Part shown: one piece after another, positions 18,097 through 27,252 of the stretch | Layout of the letters: each line of letters begins with the position of its first letter | How positions within the stretch are numbered: position 1 is the first letter of the stretch | Assembly (NCBI GenBank): GCA_017656255.1 | Contig: JACDOE010000001.1 | Span: 623,205 to 687,204 of the forward strand | Source: Bacillaceae bacterium | GTDB taxonomy: Bacteria; Bacillota; Bacilli; JACDOE01 | DNA: 64,000 bases | Direction: 5' to 3' | Made by a program: the position numbers and the translations under genes | Notes under the pieces: model-generated | The model's database searches: none | The model's input: the letters and a program-made list of their open reading frames with translations, nothing else | What the model was told of the DNA's origin: nothing

Positions 18097-18236
18097 AACA
18101 TAATCTAAAGACACAACAGGACAATGAACATTAATCTGGGCAGTACTGATTCATGATTTACATTATGCAGCATACTGGACTCCTGTCACTATGTAAGCCG
18201 GGATTGTAAAAATTTTAAGGTTTCTTCCAAATCAAA

Positions 18237-18258
18237 AAACCTGCCCATAGGCAGGTTT
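18237..18258 (-). terminator. Intrinsic terminator after ricA
   Basis: A perfect 9-bp stem AAACCTGCC/GGCAGGTTT with a 4-base loop and a minus-strand TTTTTTGAT tail, 33 bases past the ricA stop. It ends the miaB-ricA unit before the separate cotE promoter region. Confidence 0.85.
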
Positions 18259-18290
18259 GATCAATTTTATGTCAGATGTGAACAAGAAGT

Positions 18291-18746
18291 TTAACAACCG
18301 CAACCACATGAGTCGTCACCGGCTTTTGGACCGCCGGTTTCCCCGTAAAGCGGGTCTCCTCCTGTAGAGACGATGATATGATCGGTCACGGTATTGGTGA
18401 TCACATGGGTCACCATCTGCAACAGATCATTTACTTCTACCTGAGATTGCTTGAACTCACGCACAATCGGGATTTCATCCAGTTGATCCTGAAGGGCATC
18501 GATTTCAGCTTCCACTTTTTTAACCAGATCGTGCTTGTTCATGTGCTCCAGCGAAACAGCTTCCTTCTGTTTTTTCTTAATCTGATTAATCAGATTTTGC
18601 ACGCTGGCATTCTGCTTGATTTGCTGTTCAGCACGTTTGAAGAAATCTACTTCGCTTGAATTGGCGATTAACTCCGCCAGTTCCCGTGCCTTATCCAGAA
18701 TTTCTTTCTGATCGACGATATTTTGCTCCTGTTTCATTTCAGACAT
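18291..18746 (-). CDS. ricA: RicA (YmcA), regulator of RNase Y and sporulation/biofilm control
   Basis: A 151-residue helical protein of the YlbF/YmcA family. With RicF (YlbF) and RicT (YaaT) it forms a [4Fe-4S]-bearing complex that redirects RNase Y processing and favours Spo0A activation in B. subtilis. Long coiled-coil-like helices dominate ([12 protein letters not shown]), and the C-terminus carries the Cys cluster SCGCGC that supplies cluster ligands. The start overlaps the end of miaB by 8 bases, pointing to translational coupling. RNase Y itself is encoded 11 kb downstream in this window. Confidence 0.92.
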   Translation of the reverse strand: MSEMKQEQNIVDQKEILDKARELAELIANSSEVDFFKRAEQQIKQNASVQNLINQIKKKQKEAVSLEHMNKHDLVKKVEAEIDALQDQLDEIPIVREFKQSQVEVNDLLQMVTHVITNTVTDHIIVSTGGDPLYGETGGPKAGDDSCGCGC

Positions 18747-20205
18747 GAGTTTTCACCACCGCTTCCCCTTTTAATGTCCAGGTCTGAGGTTCTGTTATTT
18801 TCACATCGACAAATTGACCAATACATGATTTAGGACCTTTAAAATTGACCAATTTATTGGTCCGTGTTCTTCCCGATAGAACATCCGGGTTATTTTTGCT
18901 CTCGCCTTCTACCAGCACTTCCACCACTTGCCCCTTCAGTGCCTCATTCTTTTTGCGGCTGATTTCATTCTGCAGATCCATCAACCGCTGCAGGCGATCC
19001 TTTTTCTCCTCTTCGCTGACGTTATCCTCCATCTTCGCAGCCGGGGTGCCGTGACGCGGCGAATAAATGAAAGTAAAGGCGGAGTCGTATTGCACTTCTT
19101 CCACCAGACTCAGGGTTTCCTGGAACTGTTCTTCTGTTTCTCCAGGGAAACCCACAATAATATCCGTGGTCAGGGATACGTTCGGAATTGCTTTTTTGAT
19201 CTTTTCAACCAGTTCGAGGTAATGCTCACGGGTGTACTTGCGGGCCATACGTTTCAGCACTTCACTGCTGCCCGACTGAACCGGAAGGTGAATGTGTTCC
19301 ACCAGGTTCCCTCCCTGAGCCAGCACCTCAATCAACCTGTCGTCAAAATCACGGGGATGACTGGTTGTAAACCGCACCCTGGGAATATCGATTTTATGAA
19401 CATCATTCATCAGATCCGCAAAATCATAATGCTGATCCTGAAAATCTTTTCCGTAGGCATTGACGTTTTGACCCAGCAGGGTGACTTCTTTATATCCTTT
19501 GCGTGCCAGTTCCCGGATCTCAGCCAGAACATCGCCGGGCTGGCGGCTTCGTTCCTTACCCCGGGTATAAGGGACAATGCAGTATGTGCAGAACTTGTCA
19601 CATCCGTACATGATATTGACCCAGGCTTTCAGGCCGTCCTGCCGCACTTTAGGCATGTTTTCCACGATGTCGCCCTCTTTGGACCAGACTTCCACCACCA
19701 TCTCTTTACTGTAAAGAGCATCCCGCAAAAGGACCGGAAGCCGGTGAATATTGTGGGTTCCAAAAATCAGATCGACATACTGGAATTTCTGCAGGATTTT
19801 ATTGACGACTGACTCTTCCTGGGACATGCATCCACATACTCCCAGAATCAGATCCGGCTTTTCCCGTTTGAGAGGCTTCATATGCCCCAGTTCACCGAAT
19901 ACCTTGTCTTCGGCATTTTCCCGAATCGCACAGGTGTTGAACAAAATAATATCCGCTTGATGTTCATCTTCAGTGGGACGATACCCCATATTTTCCAGAA
20001 TGCCGGCGATGGTCTCACTGTCATGAACATTCATCTGGCACCCGTATGTTTTAAGCAAGTAAAATTTTCCTTCCCCGATATTTTTCATGTCATCGGGTAT
20101 GGTGTCAAAATCTAAGACCCGGGTTTCTTCTTTGCCCCTTTTTTTGGCTTCTTTCAGATTGGGGGGTTGAAAATATTTGGAGAAATCAACCGTACCCTTG
20201 CCCAT
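18739..20205 (-). CDS. miaB: tRNA ms2i6A methylthiotransferase MiaB
   Basis: A 488-residue radical-SAM enzyme adding a methylthio group at C2 of i6A37 in tRNA, after MiaA. Order: an N-terminal UPF0004 domain with three Cys for the auxiliary cluster (YGCQMN, NTCAIRE, GVCGC), radical [11 protein letters not shown] near residue 205, then a C-terminal TRAM domain ([10 protein letters not shown] onward). An extension of about 60 residues precedes the first domain, as in Bacillus MiaB. It overlaps ricA by 8 bases. Confidence 0.96.
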   Translation of the reverse strand: MGKGTVDFSKYFQPPNLKEAKKRGKEETRVLDFDTIPDDMKNIGEGKFYLLKTYGCQMNVHDSETIAGILENMGYRPTEDEHQADIILFNTCAIRENAEDKVFGELGHMKPLKREKPDLILGVCGCMSQEESVVNKILQKFQYVDLIFGTHNIHRLPVLLRDALYSKEMVVEVWSKEGDIVENMPKVRQDGLKAWVNIMYGCDKFCTYCIVPYTRGKERSRQPGDVLAEIRELARKGYKEVTLLGQNVNAYGKDFQDQHYDFADLMNDVHKIDIPRVRFTTSHPRDFDDRLIEVLAQGGNLVEHIHLPVQSGSSEVLKRMARKYTREHYLELVEKIKKAIPNVSLTTDIIVGFPGETEEQFQETLSLVEEVQYDSAFTFIYSPRHGTPAAKMEDNVSEEEKKDRLQRLMDLQNEISRKKNEALKGQVVEVLVEGESKNNPDVLSGRTRTNKLVNFKGPKSCIGQFVDVKITEPQTWTLKGEAVVKTHV

Positions 20206-20282
20206 TTTATATCAACCCTTTCTAGGAGCGTTATCCGCGTAAATGTTCCGCATCTACGTTATTATATAGTATTCCAGGATGG

Positions 20283-20312
20283 TTGACAAATCATAATGCA
20301 TATCCCGATAAA
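20283..20312 (+). promoter_or_regulatory. Candidate promoter for the 66-residue gene
   Basis: A consensus TTGACA (20283-20288) is followed 18 bases later by GATAAA. The -10 is poor, so confidence is low. It is the only good -35 box in the divergent interval between miaB and the small plus-strand gene. Confidence 0.35.
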
Positions 20313-20360
20313 ACGGAGGCAACCCTAACATTACCCCCTTTATCAAGGAGGCAAATACAC

Positions 20361-20561
20361 GTGACCAATCATCACGATATTTTTCACAACAAACGGGACT
20401 TTGCCCGGGCCGAATTTGCCACTGAACTGTATAAACCGGCAGGGCGACCGAGGCCCCGCGAAGCGAAATCACAGGATCGGCAGTATGCCCCGGAGCATTT
20501 TGAGGGACACAAAGATAAAAAAGTTCCTTTTCACGCGAAAATCGGTTCTCCCCACAAATAA
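20361..20561 (+). CDS. Small basic hydrophilic protein, unknown
   Basis: A 66-residue protein beginning MTNHHDIFHN, rich in His, Lys, Arg and Pro with no hydrophobic segment. The GTG start lies 9 bases after a strong AAGGAGG, and a textbook terminator begins at the stop codon, so the gene is very likely real. It is monocistronic, divergent from miaB and convergent to kbl. The composition (basic, charged, small) recalls minor sporulation or nucleic-acid-associated proteins, but I recognise no family. Confidence 0.65.
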   Translation: MTNHHDIFHNKRDFARAEFATELYKPAGRPRPREAKSQDRQYAPEHFEGHKDKKVPFHAKIGSPHK

Positions 20562-20600
20562 AACAGCAGCCCGGCAGTCGCCTTCGGCTGCTGTTTTTTT
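20561..20600 (+). terminator. Intrinsic terminator of the small plus-strand gene
   Basis: An 11-bp stem AAACAGCAGCC/GGCTGCTGTTT with a 14-base loop and a run of T. It overlaps the last base of the stop codon and lies between convergent genes. Confidence 0.85.
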
Positions 20601-20620
20601 CATTCATGCTGGAGGGCTGT

Positions 20621-21796
20621 TTATATAATGCCCAGCTCTTTTCCGGCCTTTTCAAAGGCATCAAGTGCCTGCTGTAATTCTTCCCGGGAATGGGTCGCTG
20701 TGACAATCGTGCGGACACGGGACTTATCTGCCGGTACCGTCGGATAACCGATACCCTGGGCAAATACCCCCAGTTCCAGCAGGCGATCGCTTAACTTCAT
20801 CGCCAGGGATCCTTCGCCGACGATAACCGGAGTCACCGGCGTTTCACTTTTCCCCGTGTCAAATCCCATGTCGTTTAATCCCTTTTTGAAAAAACGGGTA
20901 TTGTCCCACAGTTTTTCGATTAATTCCGGTTCCTCCAGTAACACATCAATAGCCGCGGAACATGCCTCTGTCACTGCCGGCGGATGAGACGTACTGAACA
21001 GGAACGGACGGGCCCGATGAATCAAATAGTCAATCAGGACCCGGTCACCGGCGACATAGCCTCCGAGTACGCCAATGGCCTTGGACAGTGTTCCGACCTG
21101 AATATGAACCCTTCCGTTCAAATCAAAGTGATCCACACTTCCCCTGCCGTTTCTGCCCAGAACACCACTGGCATGGGCATCATCAACCATGACCAGCGCA
21201 TTGTATTTTTCACAGAGTTCCACGATTTCGGGCAGCGGCGCAATATCTCCGTCCATACTGAAAACGCCATCCGTCACCACCAGCCGTGTCCGGTAATCCT
21301 GTGTTTCCTCCAGCGCCTTTTTCAAATCATCCATATCAGCATGTTTGTAGATACGGCGGGCTGCTTTAGTCAACCGTATCCCGTCGATAATGGAAGCATG
21401 ATTCAATTCGTCACTGATGACGACATCTTTATCGGTTAAAATGGAACTGATCACGCCGACATTGGCCGTAAATCCGGACTGAAAAACCAGAGCAGCTTCG
21501 GTATGCTTAAATTCCGCCAGTTTTTTTTCAAATGCCTCGTGAATGGTAAAGGTTCCGGCGATGGTCCGGACGGATCCGGTTCCCGCGCCATACTTTTCAA
21601 TCGCTTCCATGGCCGCCCGACGCATCCGGGGATGTGTGGTCAGGCCCAGATAATTGTTGGAGGACAGTTGAATGACTTCTTTTCCGTCGATGACAACCTT
21701 TGAGGACTGTTCACTTTCCAGCTCGGTCAGGGGGCGAAACAATCCCTGTTCTTTCAGTTCATCCAGCTCTTTTTCCAGATATTCAAATCCTTTCAT
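20621..21796 (-). CDS. kbl: Glycine C-acetyltransferase (2-amino-3-ketobutyrate CoA ligase)
   Basis: A 391-residue PLP enzyme that cleaves 2-amino-3-ketobutyrate with CoA into glycine and acetyl-CoA, completing threonine breakdown. Signatures: [11 protein letters not shown], the PLP-stacking region [18 protein letters not shown], and the Schiff-base Lys in [12 protein letters not shown]. It follows tdh by 34 bases, forming the classical tdh-kbl operon. The AON-synthase relatives BioF and HemA are possible confusions, but the tdh partner decides. Confidence 0.95.
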   Translation of the reverse strand: MKGFEYLEKELDELKEQGLFRPLTELESEQSSKVVIDGKEVIQLSSNNYLGLTTHPRMRRAAMEAIEKYGAGTGSVRTIAGTFTIHEAFEKKLAEFKHTEAALVFQSGFTANVGVISSILTDKDVVISDELNHASIIDGIRLTKAARRIYKHADMDDLKKALEETQDYRTRLVVTDGVFSMDGDIAPLPEIVELCEKYNALVMVDDAHASGVLGRNGRGSVDHFDLNGRVHIQVGTLSKAIGVLGGYVAGDRVLIDYLIHRARPFLFSTSHPPAVTEACSAAIDVLLEEPELIEKLWDNTRFFKKGLNDMGFDTGKSETPVTPVIVGEGSLAMKLSDRLLELGVFAQGIGYPTVPADKSRVRTIVTATHSREELQQALDAFEKAGKELGII

Positions 21797-21830
21797 TGGT
21801 CATCACTCACCTTTCCGCCTGTTATTATAA

Positions 21831-22859
21831 TTACGGGATCAGGACCACCTTTCCCGATTTGCCGCTTTTCATCAATTCGAAACCTTTTTCAAACTCGTCG
21901 AGGGATAAACGGTGCGTGATCAACGGATTGAGATCGACCTGTCCGGATTGCAATAGTCCCGCTGTCTGACGCCATGTCTCAAACAGAACCCGTCCGGTGA
22001 TCCCGTGGATGGTCGCACCCTTGAACACGATATCATTGGTAATATCCAGTTCCACCGGGGAGGTAGGAAGTCCCAGCATTGAGACTCTGCCTCCGTTGGC
22101 CAGCATCTTGAATCCCTGATTGATGGCAACCGGATGTCCCGACATTTCCAGCACGACTTCTGCCCCATCCCCATCGGTCAGTTCCAGGACCTTCTGGACC
22201 GGGTCCTCTTTGCTTGAATTAATCGTATGGGTGGCCCCCAGACTTTTTGCCAGTTCAATCCGATAATCATTGATGTCGATGGCAATGATTCGGGAGGCCC
22301 CGGTCGCTTTTGCAACAGCTACAGCCATGACGCCAATCGGACCACAGCCGATGACGGCCGTTGTTTTTCCGGCGATCGGACCTGACAGAACCGTGTGAAC
22401 CGCATTGCCCAGCGGTTCCTGAATTGACGCAATGTCAAAGGGGAGCTCCTTTGAATTTTTCCACAGATTCTCAGCGGGCATCGCCACGTATTCGGCAAAA
22501 CAACCCGGTCGATCAACGCCGAGAATCTCGGTCCGTCTGCAGACATGGTTTTTGCCGGTCATGCACTGCGAACATTCATTACAAACAATATGGGTTTCCG
22601 CTGAGACATGATCCCCCACCTGTACATTAGTCACCTGGCTGCCGACCTCTGCGACCACCCCTGAAAATTCGTGTCCGAATATCATCGGCGGACGAATGCG
22701 GCTTGACGCCCAATCATCCCATTCATATATATGTAGATCGGTACCGCAAATTGTGGTCGCTTTGACCTGAATCAGGACCTCATTCTCTTTAATCGAGGGG
22801 ATTTCAACCGTGCGGATTTCTGCACCGGGACCTTCATGATGTTTAACCAGCGCCTTCAT
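21831..22859 (-). CDS. tdh: L-threonine 3-dehydrogenase
   Basis: A 342-residue zinc-containing medium-chain dehydrogenase oxidising L-threonine with NAD+ to 2-amino-3-ketobutyrate. Catalytic zinc ligands are in ICGTDLH and FGHEFSG; structural zinc uses four Cys around CNECSQCMTGKNHVC; the NAD fold carries IGCGPIGVMA. The ATG of MKALVK is taken as the start (GGTGG 5 bases before); an in-frame GTG 21 bases upstream follows AGGAG and is an alternative. It is the first gene of tdh-kbl. Confidence 0.95.
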   Translation of the reverse strand: MKALVKHHEGPGAEIRTVEIPSIKENEVLIQVKATTICGTDLHIYEWDDWASSRIRPPMIFGHEFSGVVAEVGSQVTNVQVGDHVSAETHIVCNECSQCMTGKNHVCRRTEILGVDRPGCFAEYVAMPAENLWKNSKELPFDIASIQEPLGNAVHTVLSGPIAGKTTAVIGCGPIGVMAVAVAKATGASRIIAIDINDYRIELAKSLGATHTINSSKEDPVQKVLELTDGDGAEVVLEMSGHPVAINQGFKMLANGGRVSMLGLPTSPVELDITNDIVFKGATIHGITGRVLFETWRQTAGLLQSGQVDLNPLITHRLSLDEFEKGFELMKSGKSGKVVLIP

Positions 22860-22993
22860 TGTTCCACCCACGGCGCACACTCCTTTCTAAATCCATTAAC
22901 TTATGATAGCGATTACACACATAAACGGTACCATAAACACCCATTTTGAGTCCACGATTTAAAAATGACAATTGTACGCGTATTGTGGACACC

Positions 22994-23557
22994 TCAGCTT
23001 TTTTCCACCGTGATTAAAAAAGGCGGGTAGTGCTCTTTGTTAAGGTATTCATACCGTGTCACCAGAAATTGTCCTGAATCGAGACAGGAAAGCTTTGATT
23101 CCAGATATTCTTTTTCCAGTTTCCCCGTTTCATGTCCCCAGTAAACAACAAGGGTCAGGATTCCCCCTGATTCCAGAAGAGGAAGTGCTTTTTGCACTGC
23201 CAGATATGTGGTTTCGCCATGGGTAGTCACTTTTTTATCGCTCCCGGGCAAATAGCCCAGATTAAACATGACGGCGCGAACCGGTGTTGTTTCAACAAGA
23301 TAGCGGTCCAGGTGTTCATGCCCGTCCAAAATCAGCGTAACCTGTTCCGAACACCCCTGTTCGGACAGACGTCTTTTCGTGTTTTCCAGTGCTCTGGGCT
23401 GAATATCAAATCCGTAAACTTTGCCGGTTTTCCCCACCAGCTGTGCCAGAAACAAGGTGTCATGTCCGTTACCGACGGTGGCGTCCACCACGGAATCTCC
23501 TTCAGAGACCCGTTCTCTGACCAGATCATGTGCCATCTCCGTTATTCTTTTAAACAT
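22994..23557 (-). CDS. mnmM: tRNA mnm5s2U methyltransferase MnmM (YtqB)
   Basis: A 187-residue class I methyltransferase. Motif I is VVDATVGNGHDTLFLA, motif IV is FNLGYLPGSDK and the C-terminal strand pair includes YPPFLITVEK. It matches the YtqB family, shown to methylate 5-aminomethyl-2-thiouridine at tRNA position 34 in B. subtilis and S. aureus. The ATG lies 9 bases after GTGGGG; a GTG 15 bases earlier is less likely. It directly follows the YhfI-like gene, 25 bases apart. It adds a third anticodon-loop modifier to this window. Confidence 0.88.
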   Translation of the reverse strand: MFKRITEMAHDLVRERVSEGDSVVDATVGNGHDTLFLAQLVGKTGKVYGFDIQPRALENTKRRLSEQGCSEQVTLILDGHEHLDRYLVETTPVRAVMFNLGYLPGSDKKVTTHGETTYLAVQKALPLLESGGILTLVVYWGHETGKLEKEYLESKLSCLDSGQFLVTRYEYLNKEHYPPFLITVEKS

Positions 23558-23582
23558 GCTGTTTTTCCCCACTCTCCCATTT

Positions 23583-24320
23583 TTATAATTCTACCTGTAA
23601 ACCGATGTCAGCGATTAAAATTCCTCCCCTAAAATATGGGGCTGCTTCCTGTAAAACCTCATCGTGGCGGTACTCGGGGTAAAGATGGGTAAGCATCAGA
23701 TTTCGGCAATCCAGTTCAGCTGCATAACGGGCTGCCTCTGCCGCCGTCAGATGACCTCTTTTGCCATCCGGCCTATTCCGTTCAAGGTAAGTGGATTCAC
23801 AAATAAACAGATCCGCCTGCCTGGCAAAAGGGTTCCAGGCAGTACCCGGTCCCGAGTCTGCCCCATACACCAGCGTTTTTCCCTTGTATTCCAGTTTCAT
23901 CGCATAGCAGGGAACCCCGTGATCGGTACGCAGAAAAGAAAATTGAATCCCGGCCAGAGAACAATGGATGTCCTCAAAAAGGGGATGGAGGTCTATGTAC
24001 TGTTTATAGGTTAAACGTTTATTTAAATCCCGGGGCTCATCCGGTGCATAGACTTTAAGCGGTTTATTCCTTTTTCCCGAAGCCTCCGCCATCATCATCG
24101 CATACTGCAAAATAGGCATATCCGTGATGTGATCATGATGAAGATGAGACAGGACGACCCCGTCCAGTTCCCAGGGATTCACAAAGTGTCCCAGTTGGCT
24201 GACAACGCCGCTGCCACAATCCAGCAACACTTTTCCCTGATCGGTTTCAACCAGATATCCGGGTGTTGCGCCTCCGGGTCCGGGATAAGGAGATTGATAT
24301 CCCAGTACGGTTAATTTCAT
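23583..24320 (-). CDS. Metallo-beta-lactamase-fold hydrolase, YhfI-like
   Basis: A 245-residue member of the RNase Z-like branch. The motif SHLHHDHITD (near residue 60) binds two metals; further ligands are DHGVPC, GADSGPG and THLYPEYRHD. It lacks the exosite arm of true RNase Z and most resembles B. subtilis YhfI, of unknown substrate, perhaps a cyclic nucleotide or phosphodiester. The ATG follows GGAGGGG by 6 bases. It is likely cotranscribed with mnmM. Confidence 0.82.
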   Translation of the reverse strand: MKLTVLGYQSPYPGPGGATPGYLVETDQGKVLLDCGSGVVSQLGHFVNPWELDGVVLSHLHHDHITDMPILQYAMMMAEASGKRNKPLKVYAPDEPRDLNKRLTYKQYIDLHPLFEDIHCSLAGIQFSFLRTDHGVPCYAMKLEYKGKTLVYGADSGPGTAWNPFARQADLFICESTYLERNRPDGKRGHLTAAEAARYAAELDCRNLMLTHLYPEYRHDEVLQEAAPYFRGGILIADIGLQVEL

Positions 24321-24373
24321 TGGTGCCCCCTCCTTTTTTAGCCCTATCATACCCATTTTGCCAAATAAAATAA

Positions 24374-24397
24374 ACCACCCTTCATACGAAGGGTGGT
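24374..24397 (-). terminator. Intrinsic terminator after korB
   Basis: A perfect 10-bp stem ACCACCCTTC/GAAGGGTGGT with a 4-base loop and a minus-strand TTATTTTATTT tail. It ends the korAB operon. Confidence 0.88.
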
Positions 24398-24413
24398 CAG
24401 TTTGAGAACCGAC

Positions 24414-25280
24414 TTACATAAATTCGGTCATCAATTTTTCAAATTCCTGTTCGCTGATTTTGAGCGACTGTTTGTACAGAGGTTGTTCGCTGAAACCAGG
24501 AATCTGTTGCTGATAGGACGGAAGTTCTTTATTCTGATGAATAATACCGGTTACCAGCCCGTTGTATTCCATCAATGTGCTCATGGCCCGGTTGCGATCA
24601 GAAGGATCATAGCCTTCAATATCATCCAGGCTGACCAGATTTTCTTTAAACCAGTCATAGGTATTGATTTTGTTGAAGGTGACGCAAGGGCTGAACACGT
24701 TGATAAAGGAGAATCCTTTATGCTGAATTCCCTGTTCAATGATGCTGGTTAACCCTTTCAGGTCACTGGAAACACTCTGGGCCACGAAGCTGGCTCCGGC
24801 CGACAGTGCCATCTGCATCGGAGACAGCGGTGATTCGATGGAACCTTTCGGCGTACTCTTGGTAACAAAACCAACTTCGCTTCGGGGTGATGTTTGCCCT
24901 TTGGTCAATCCGTAAATCTGGTTATCCATGACGATATAGGTGATGTCGATGTTACGACGGATAGAGTGAATGGTGTGGCTCATCCCGATCGCGTATCCGT
25001 CACCGTCACCACCGGCAGCAATAACCGTCAATTCATTATTCGCCATTTTCAATCCCTGGGCGATGGGAAGCGCGCGTCCATGAACGCCGTGAAAACCATA
25101 GGCGTTAATATATCCGGAAATACGACCCGAACAACCGATCCCGGCTACAACGGCTACCTGTTCCGGTTCCAGTCCGGCATTCGCACATGCTCTCTGAATG
25201 GCAGCCTGTACGGAAAAATCACCGCAACCCGGGCACCAGTTGGGTTTGATTTGATTTCGAAAATCTTTAAATGTAGCCAT
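24414..25280 (-). CDS. korB: 2-oxoacid:ferredoxin oxidoreductase, beta subunit
   Basis: A 288-residue TPP-binding subunit that oxidatively decarboxylates a 2-oxoacid (probably 2-oxoglutarate) and passes electrons to ferredoxin. The TPP motif GDGDGYAIGM lies near residue 91. Conserved Cys in WCPGCGDFS, GIGCSGR and FSPCVTFN can hold the single [4Fe-4S] cluster of the KorAB type. No separate ferredoxin-like delta gene is adjacent. It follows korA by one base, so expression is coupled. Pyruvate as substrate cannot be excluded by sequence alone. Confidence 0.93.
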   Translation of the reverse strand: MATFKDFRNQIKPNWCPGCGDFSVQAAIQRACANAGLEPEQVAVVAGIGCSGRISGYINAYGFHGVHGRALPIAQGLKMANNELTVIAAGGDGDGYAIGMSHTIHSIRRNIDITYIVMDNQIYGLTKGQTSPRSEVGFVTKSTPKGSIESPLSPMQMALSAGASFVAQSVSSDLKGLTSIIEQGIQHKGFSFINVFSPCVTFNKINTYDWFKENLVSLDDIEGYDPSDRNRAMSTLMEYNGLVTGIIHQNKELPSYQQQIPGFSEQPLYKQSLKISEQEFEKLMTEFM

Positions 25281-25281
25281 G

Positions 25282-27021
25282 TTAAATCAGCCCCTTAGCT
25301 TCGTTATAAATTTCCGAGGGTAAGAACGGATTACCATCATATTTCAGAATACGGCTCATTTTATCGCGGGAAACACCGGTATGAAGCACCACCTGATCGG
25401 CTAACTGACCTGTCGCATTCTGTTCAACCACAATCACCTTTTTGGCTTTATCTATATATGATTTTACCACGTCAGCAGGGAACGGTGCCAGCAGGCGGAT
25501 GTGTGCATGGTTAATTTTCAGACCGTCTGCTTCCAGACGTCCGCGTGCCTCTTCGATCGCACCGCGCGTCGAACCGATACCGATGATCAAGGCATCTGCT
25601 TCATCATGCGGGCAATCGGCATAGACAGGCTGTTCTAGCTTCAGGGTATCCAGCTTTTTCAAACGTTTATCCATCATTTTCTTGCGGTTCTCCGGCGATT
25701 CGGACGGCAGTCCCACTTCATTGTGTTCAACACCGGTTACATAATGGATACCGTTCTTCTGTCCGGGTACGACACGGGGAGAAATACCGTCTTCTGTAAA
25801 CTGGTAACGTTTGAATGTGCCGTCCTCAGAATCAGGTAACTGTTGATCTGCCATGTATTTTCCGCGACGAATCTGAATACGATTATAATCCAGAGGATTA
25901 ACGGATTGCTTACCAAGCGAAAGCTGCAGATCGGACAGCAAAATAACCGGGCACTGGTACTCTTCTGCCAGGTTGAATGCTTCTATAGTGTCATAAAACG
26001 CTTCTTCAGCCGTACTCGGGGCCAGTACAATCTTCGGAATTTCACCGTGTGTACTGTAAATCATGGCATTCATATCGCTCTGTTCCTGCTTGGTCGGAAG
26101 ACCTGTACTCGGACCGCCACGCTGTGTGTCAACAATGACAATCGGTGTTTCAGTCATGCCTGCAAGCCCGATGGCTTCCGTCATCAGGGACAGACCGGGG
26201 CCGGCGGAAGCTGTCATGGAACGTACGCCGCCATAGTTGGCGCCAATGGCCATGGTAACCGCTGCGATTTCGTCTTCAGTCTGAATCACGGTTCCACCGT
26301 ACTGGGACAGTTTTTTGATCAAATATTCCATAATCTCAGATGCCGGCGTAATCGGATAAGCCGCCATCAGACGACAACCGGCAGCAAGCGCTCCCAGTGC
26401 AATGGCATCATTACCGATCATAAACAGGCGTTTGTTGCCGTCCCCTTTTTCCAGCTTGAATTCTTCCAGGGATCCGCCGGCTTCTTTACGAACATATTCG
26501 GCACCCTGAGCGATAGCTTTCATGTTATTGTCAACGACTTTCTGACCCTTGCGTGAAAACATCTCTTCAACCACATTCTGGAAGTAATCCAGTGGAAGGT
26601 CAAGAAGGGCTCCGGTCGCGCCGACCGCTACCATGTTTTTCATCAGGGAAGTACCCAGATCTTCCGCAATTTGCGTAAACGGTACGGAAAAGAGACGAGC
26701 ATTGATTCCTTCCGGCAGTTGCGGGTCAAACTTGGAATCTGCTATAATAACTCCGCCTTCACGTAATTCTTTCCCGTCAATATCAATGGTTTCCTGATCA
26801 AAAGCAACCAGAACATCGAGATCGTCCGAGATGGTACGTACAGGCTGAGTGCTCACACGAATCTTGTTACTTGTATGTCCTCCCTTAATCCGGGAAGAAA
26901 AATGACGATATCCGTACAGGTAATACCCCTGACGATTTAATGCAATGGCAAATATTTCACCGGTACTATCAATTCCTTCTCCTTGTTGTCCTCCTACTTT
27001 CCAGGACAATTGATTAATCAT
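25282..27021 (-). CDS. korA: 2-oxoacid:ferredoxin oxidoreductase, fused gamma-alpha subunit
   Basis: A 579-residue protein in which the gamma domain (about residues 1-185, beginning WKVGGQQGEG) is fused to the alpha domain (pyrimidine-binding, AAYPITPASEIMEYL) and the C-terminal transketolase-like domain. This two-gene KorA-KorB layout is typical of aerobic or facultative bacteria including Bacillus cereus and Mycobacterium. The ATG follows GGGGTGG by 5 bases. The long AT-rich leader upstream contains a Rex-like sequence. Confidence 0.93.
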   Translation of the reverse strand: MINQLSWKVGGQQGEGIDSTGEIFAIALNRQGYYLYGYRHFSSRIKGGHTSNKIRVSTQPVRTISDDLDVLVAFDQETIDIDGKELREGGVIIADSKFDPQLPEGINARLFSVPFTQIAEDLGTSLMKNMVAVGATGALLDLPLDYFQNVVEEMFSRKGQKVVDNNMKAIAQGAEYVRKEAGGSLEEFKLEKGDGNKRLFMIGNDAIALGALAAGCRLMAAYPITPASEIMEYLIKKLSQYGGTVIQTEDEIAAVTMAIGANYGGVRSMTASAGPGLSLMTEAIGLAGMTETPIVIVDTQRGGPSTGLPTKQEQSDMNAMIYSTHGEIPKIVLAPSTAEEAFYDTIEAFNLAEEYQCPVILLSDLQLSLGKQSVNPLDYNRIQIRRGKYMADQQLPDSEDGTFKRYQFTEDGISPRVVPGQKNGIHYVTGVEHNEVGLPSESPENRKKMMDKRLKKLDTLKLEQPVYADCPHDEADALIIGIGSTRGAIEEARGRLEADGLKINHAHIRLLAPFPADVVKSYIDKAKKVIVVEQNATGQLADQVVLHTGVSRDKMSRILKYDGNPFLPSEIYNEAKGLI

Positions 27022-27164
27022 GGACTCCACCCCTTAAACATTACATAAAATGATATAAATCGACAAAAAGTTTTCATGCCAGTTCCTGGTTGTCTGTATG
27101 GTTAACCAGCTTTCAATCTTCTGTCGATAACATTCACCTCTTTATTTATCATTTTGTTAACAAT

Positions 27165-27182
27165 TTGTGAAAAACTTCATTT
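27165..27182. promoter_or_regulatory. Rex-like site upstream of korA
   Basis: TTGTGAA-N4-TTCATTT matches the first half of the redox repressor Rex site (TTGTGAA-N4-TTCACAA) perfectly and the second half in 5 of 7 bases. A nearby TTGTTAACAA palindrome (27154-27163) adds symmetry. The position is about 145 bases before the korA start. The match is partial, so regulation by NADH/NAD state is only a suggestion. Confidence 0.3.
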
Positions 27183-27252
27183 TAAACTTTAACAATTGTA
27201 GACCTATCTGTGTGAAATTTCAAGCCTTTTCCTGTGATTTATCAAAAAAGTA

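Noticed and set aside
18928-19812. Plus-strand open frame of about 294 codons opposite miaB
   Set aside because: Antisense to miaB with no ribosome site and with implausible composition, so it is a shadow.
24374-24397. Hairpin as a T-box or riboswitch part
   Set aside because: It is a simple terminator placed after korB with no gene of matching orientation downstream within reach.
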